IMG/VR virus record: IMGVR_UViG_3300032093_000002 | Span: 186,001 to 250,000 of that record | Source of the DNA: a virus | Strand: one strand, 5' to 3' | DNA length: 64,000 nucleotides | Part shown: in pieces, positions 63,009-64,000 of the stretch | Layout of the letters: every line of letters starts with the position of its first letter | Numbering within the stretch: position 1 is the stretch's first letter | Program-made: the position numbers and the translations under genes | The notes under the pieces: model-generated | What the model saw: only the letters and a program-made list of their open reading frames with translations | Database searches by the model: none | Told to the model about the DNA's origin: nothing

Positions 63009-64000
63009 AAAAACAAAAAACCCCACCAGTAGAAACTGACGGGGTTGGCAAAAAACTCTGAGAATACAAGTTTTGGTGAGAATCTTTGGAAGGATTATGA
63101 TTTCCCTTCGTTTCCACTTCCTTTTGAGAAGTAATCCTCAGTCACGGTCAATTAGATTAACCAATCCTTAAGTTGTGTACCACTCTCTCGTTACTCATCA
63201 CTCTTCGAGGTTGCCACCCCAATTAATCCTTGCGGGATTAGAGAACTTTCAAGAAAATCCTGTCGGGCTTGGGACCCTTCAAGGCTAAGAACATCTCTTA
63301 ACTATGTAGTGACCTGTCGCACACAACTGACGAGCACTTTTCCTTGTTTAATTTTGAGTTTGTTAAACCTTAATTAACAAAGTTGGTTTACGGATGATGA
63401 AAGTAGCGGCCCGTCTGAAGCCATGCCATCTTTTGGACGACACGATACTAAGCTACTCTCTGAAGTCTCCCGACCTCCATATTTTGAGTCAACTTCATAA
63501 CTAACCTCTTGGTAGAGAGAAAGTTAAGGTTCCATCAGCACCACCTGTTATGAAACTTACCTTGTTCGGTGTTAAGCCAACTCTAATATTGAATCACGCA
63601 ATTACTATGGTGGATGCCATAGTTTCTTACATTAATCCTTCAGGTTATTCTTATTGGTGTTCCCACCTCAATCAAACGACCCGTATCGCTTGATTACCCA
63701 ACCACGTTCCCTACAGTGTCACCCTCAGTACTAAAGGTCAGATAATATCCTGATTGCCTACTCGAGTTCCCTTTCGGAAACCGCAGACCTCCCAAACCAG
63801 GGAGTTCCACTTTATACTATTTTCATAGTTTATTTAATGACCATAGGCGGCCAATATCTTGAACAGAATGTCTCAGAATAAACCCGAAGGTTTCATCATC
63901 AACTAACTGTGAAGATAATATCTTAATTCAAAGAACTTTCAAATTTAAAGGGAAGAAGAATCTTGACGACCATCCGAAGTTGGAACACTTACAACTCCTC
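63009..64000 (-). ncRNA. 3' part of a giant structured non-coding RNA
   Basis: The last ~990 nt contain no ORF of 60 codons in six frames and end (on the minus strand) in a rho-independent terminator at 63017-63048. Read on the minus strand they fold into many good hairpins: 63670-63695 (10 bp), 63604-63623 (7 bp), 63765-63782 (stem with a GAAA loop), 63789-63804, 63656-63667 (GGAA loop), 63880-63893 (UUCG loop), 63360-63380, 63284-63302, 63224-63240, plus a longer pairing 63402-63407/63452-63457. The 5' end is beyond the window. Size, tetraloops and phage context recall GOLLD/ROOL-type ornate RNAs, but no class motif is identified with certainty. Confidence 0.75.
63017..63048 (-). terminator. 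Terminator of the giant ncRNA
   Basis: On the minus strand AACCCC and GGGGTT enclose CAGT-TTCT-ACTG, then a T-rich run. Confidence 0.8.

Noticed and set aside
63009-64000. rRNA, tmRNA or group I/II intron
   Set aside because: No recognised core sequences of rRNA, tmRNA or intron catalytic motifs on either strand, though this is by eye only.
1-64000. CRISPR array
   Set aside because: No regular direct repeats with unique spacers; the repeated intergenic units are terminators and promoters separated by genes.

Overview
The window looks like part of a large tailed-phage genome, about one third GC, whose host is probably a member of the Bacteroidota. The evidence for a phage is the dense, often overlapping set of mostly short genes of unknown function, mixed with lysis-type enzymes, a large Thr-Pro-linked fibre-like protein, nucleotide and DNA-repair enzymes and glycan genes. 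The host guess rests on three exported proteins whose signal peptides end in a Bacteroidota-like AQ or SQ (3888-4298, 47743-48063, 49818-50264; also 11148-11969), on start regions that mostly lack Shine-Dalgarno sequences, and on base composition. No capsid, portal, terminase, polymerase or tRNA gene is recognisable here, so this is mainly an accessory and late-gene segment.

Layout. 1-27.5 kb: almost all genes on the minus strand; many are single-gene units with their own TATTTAT box and hairpin terminator. 27.5-31.6 kb: a strand-switch region with long non-coding stretches, a G-rich tract, DnaA-box-like repeats, a 28-bp-period array of palindromes, and two GIY-YIG-like genes around twin structured elements. 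31.6-36.5 kb: mixed strands, including a C39-like peptidase and a peptidoglycan-binding/phosphatase/SGNH fusion. 36.5-46.2 kb: sulfotransferase-like genes, a UmuC/UmuD-like repair operon, UDP-galactopyranose mutase and two glycosyltransferases. 46.2-60.8 kb: L,D-transpeptidase, exported proteins, a block of tagged small proteins, an N6-adenine methyltransferase, a UvrC-like nuclease and a DnaJ-type zinc-finger protein. 60.9-63.0 kb: the fibre-like protein. 63.0-64.0 kb: an ORF-free, strongly structured stretch ending in a terminator on the minus strand, read as the 3' part of a giant non-coding RNA.

The most striking feature is a set of about 38 otherwise unrelated proteins that start with one of a few short leader sequences. 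Leader A is like MKYIITESQLxxLxxEQ; leader B is like MSKIVRLTESDL..LVKRVIKEQ; leader C is like MNLNENISRVKELMG..(V/S)E; leader D is like MNRSYSKIRHIQE..LEKRLLKE; leader F is a short amphipathic stretch ending in VLKE or ILRE. Many leaders end in (L/I/V)-x-E followed by Q, which is the cleavage signature of T4-type prohead proteases, and T4 internal head proteins carry analogous N-terminal capsid-targeting peptides. The bodies behind the leaders include cell-wall hydrolases, L,D-transpeptidases, a C39-like peptidase, zincin-like proteins, a P-loop kinase, ParB-like folds and membrane-inserting proteins. My inference is that this is a modular cargo system: proteins loaded into the head through a cleavable tag and delivered with the DNA. 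The tag, the promoter box and the terminator recur as an exchangeable cassette.

The TATTTAT box sits 4-6, 14-15 or about 20 nt before the start codon of at least 40 genes on both strands, always in coding orientation. It probably is the phage late promoter and would give leaderless or very short-leader mRNAs.
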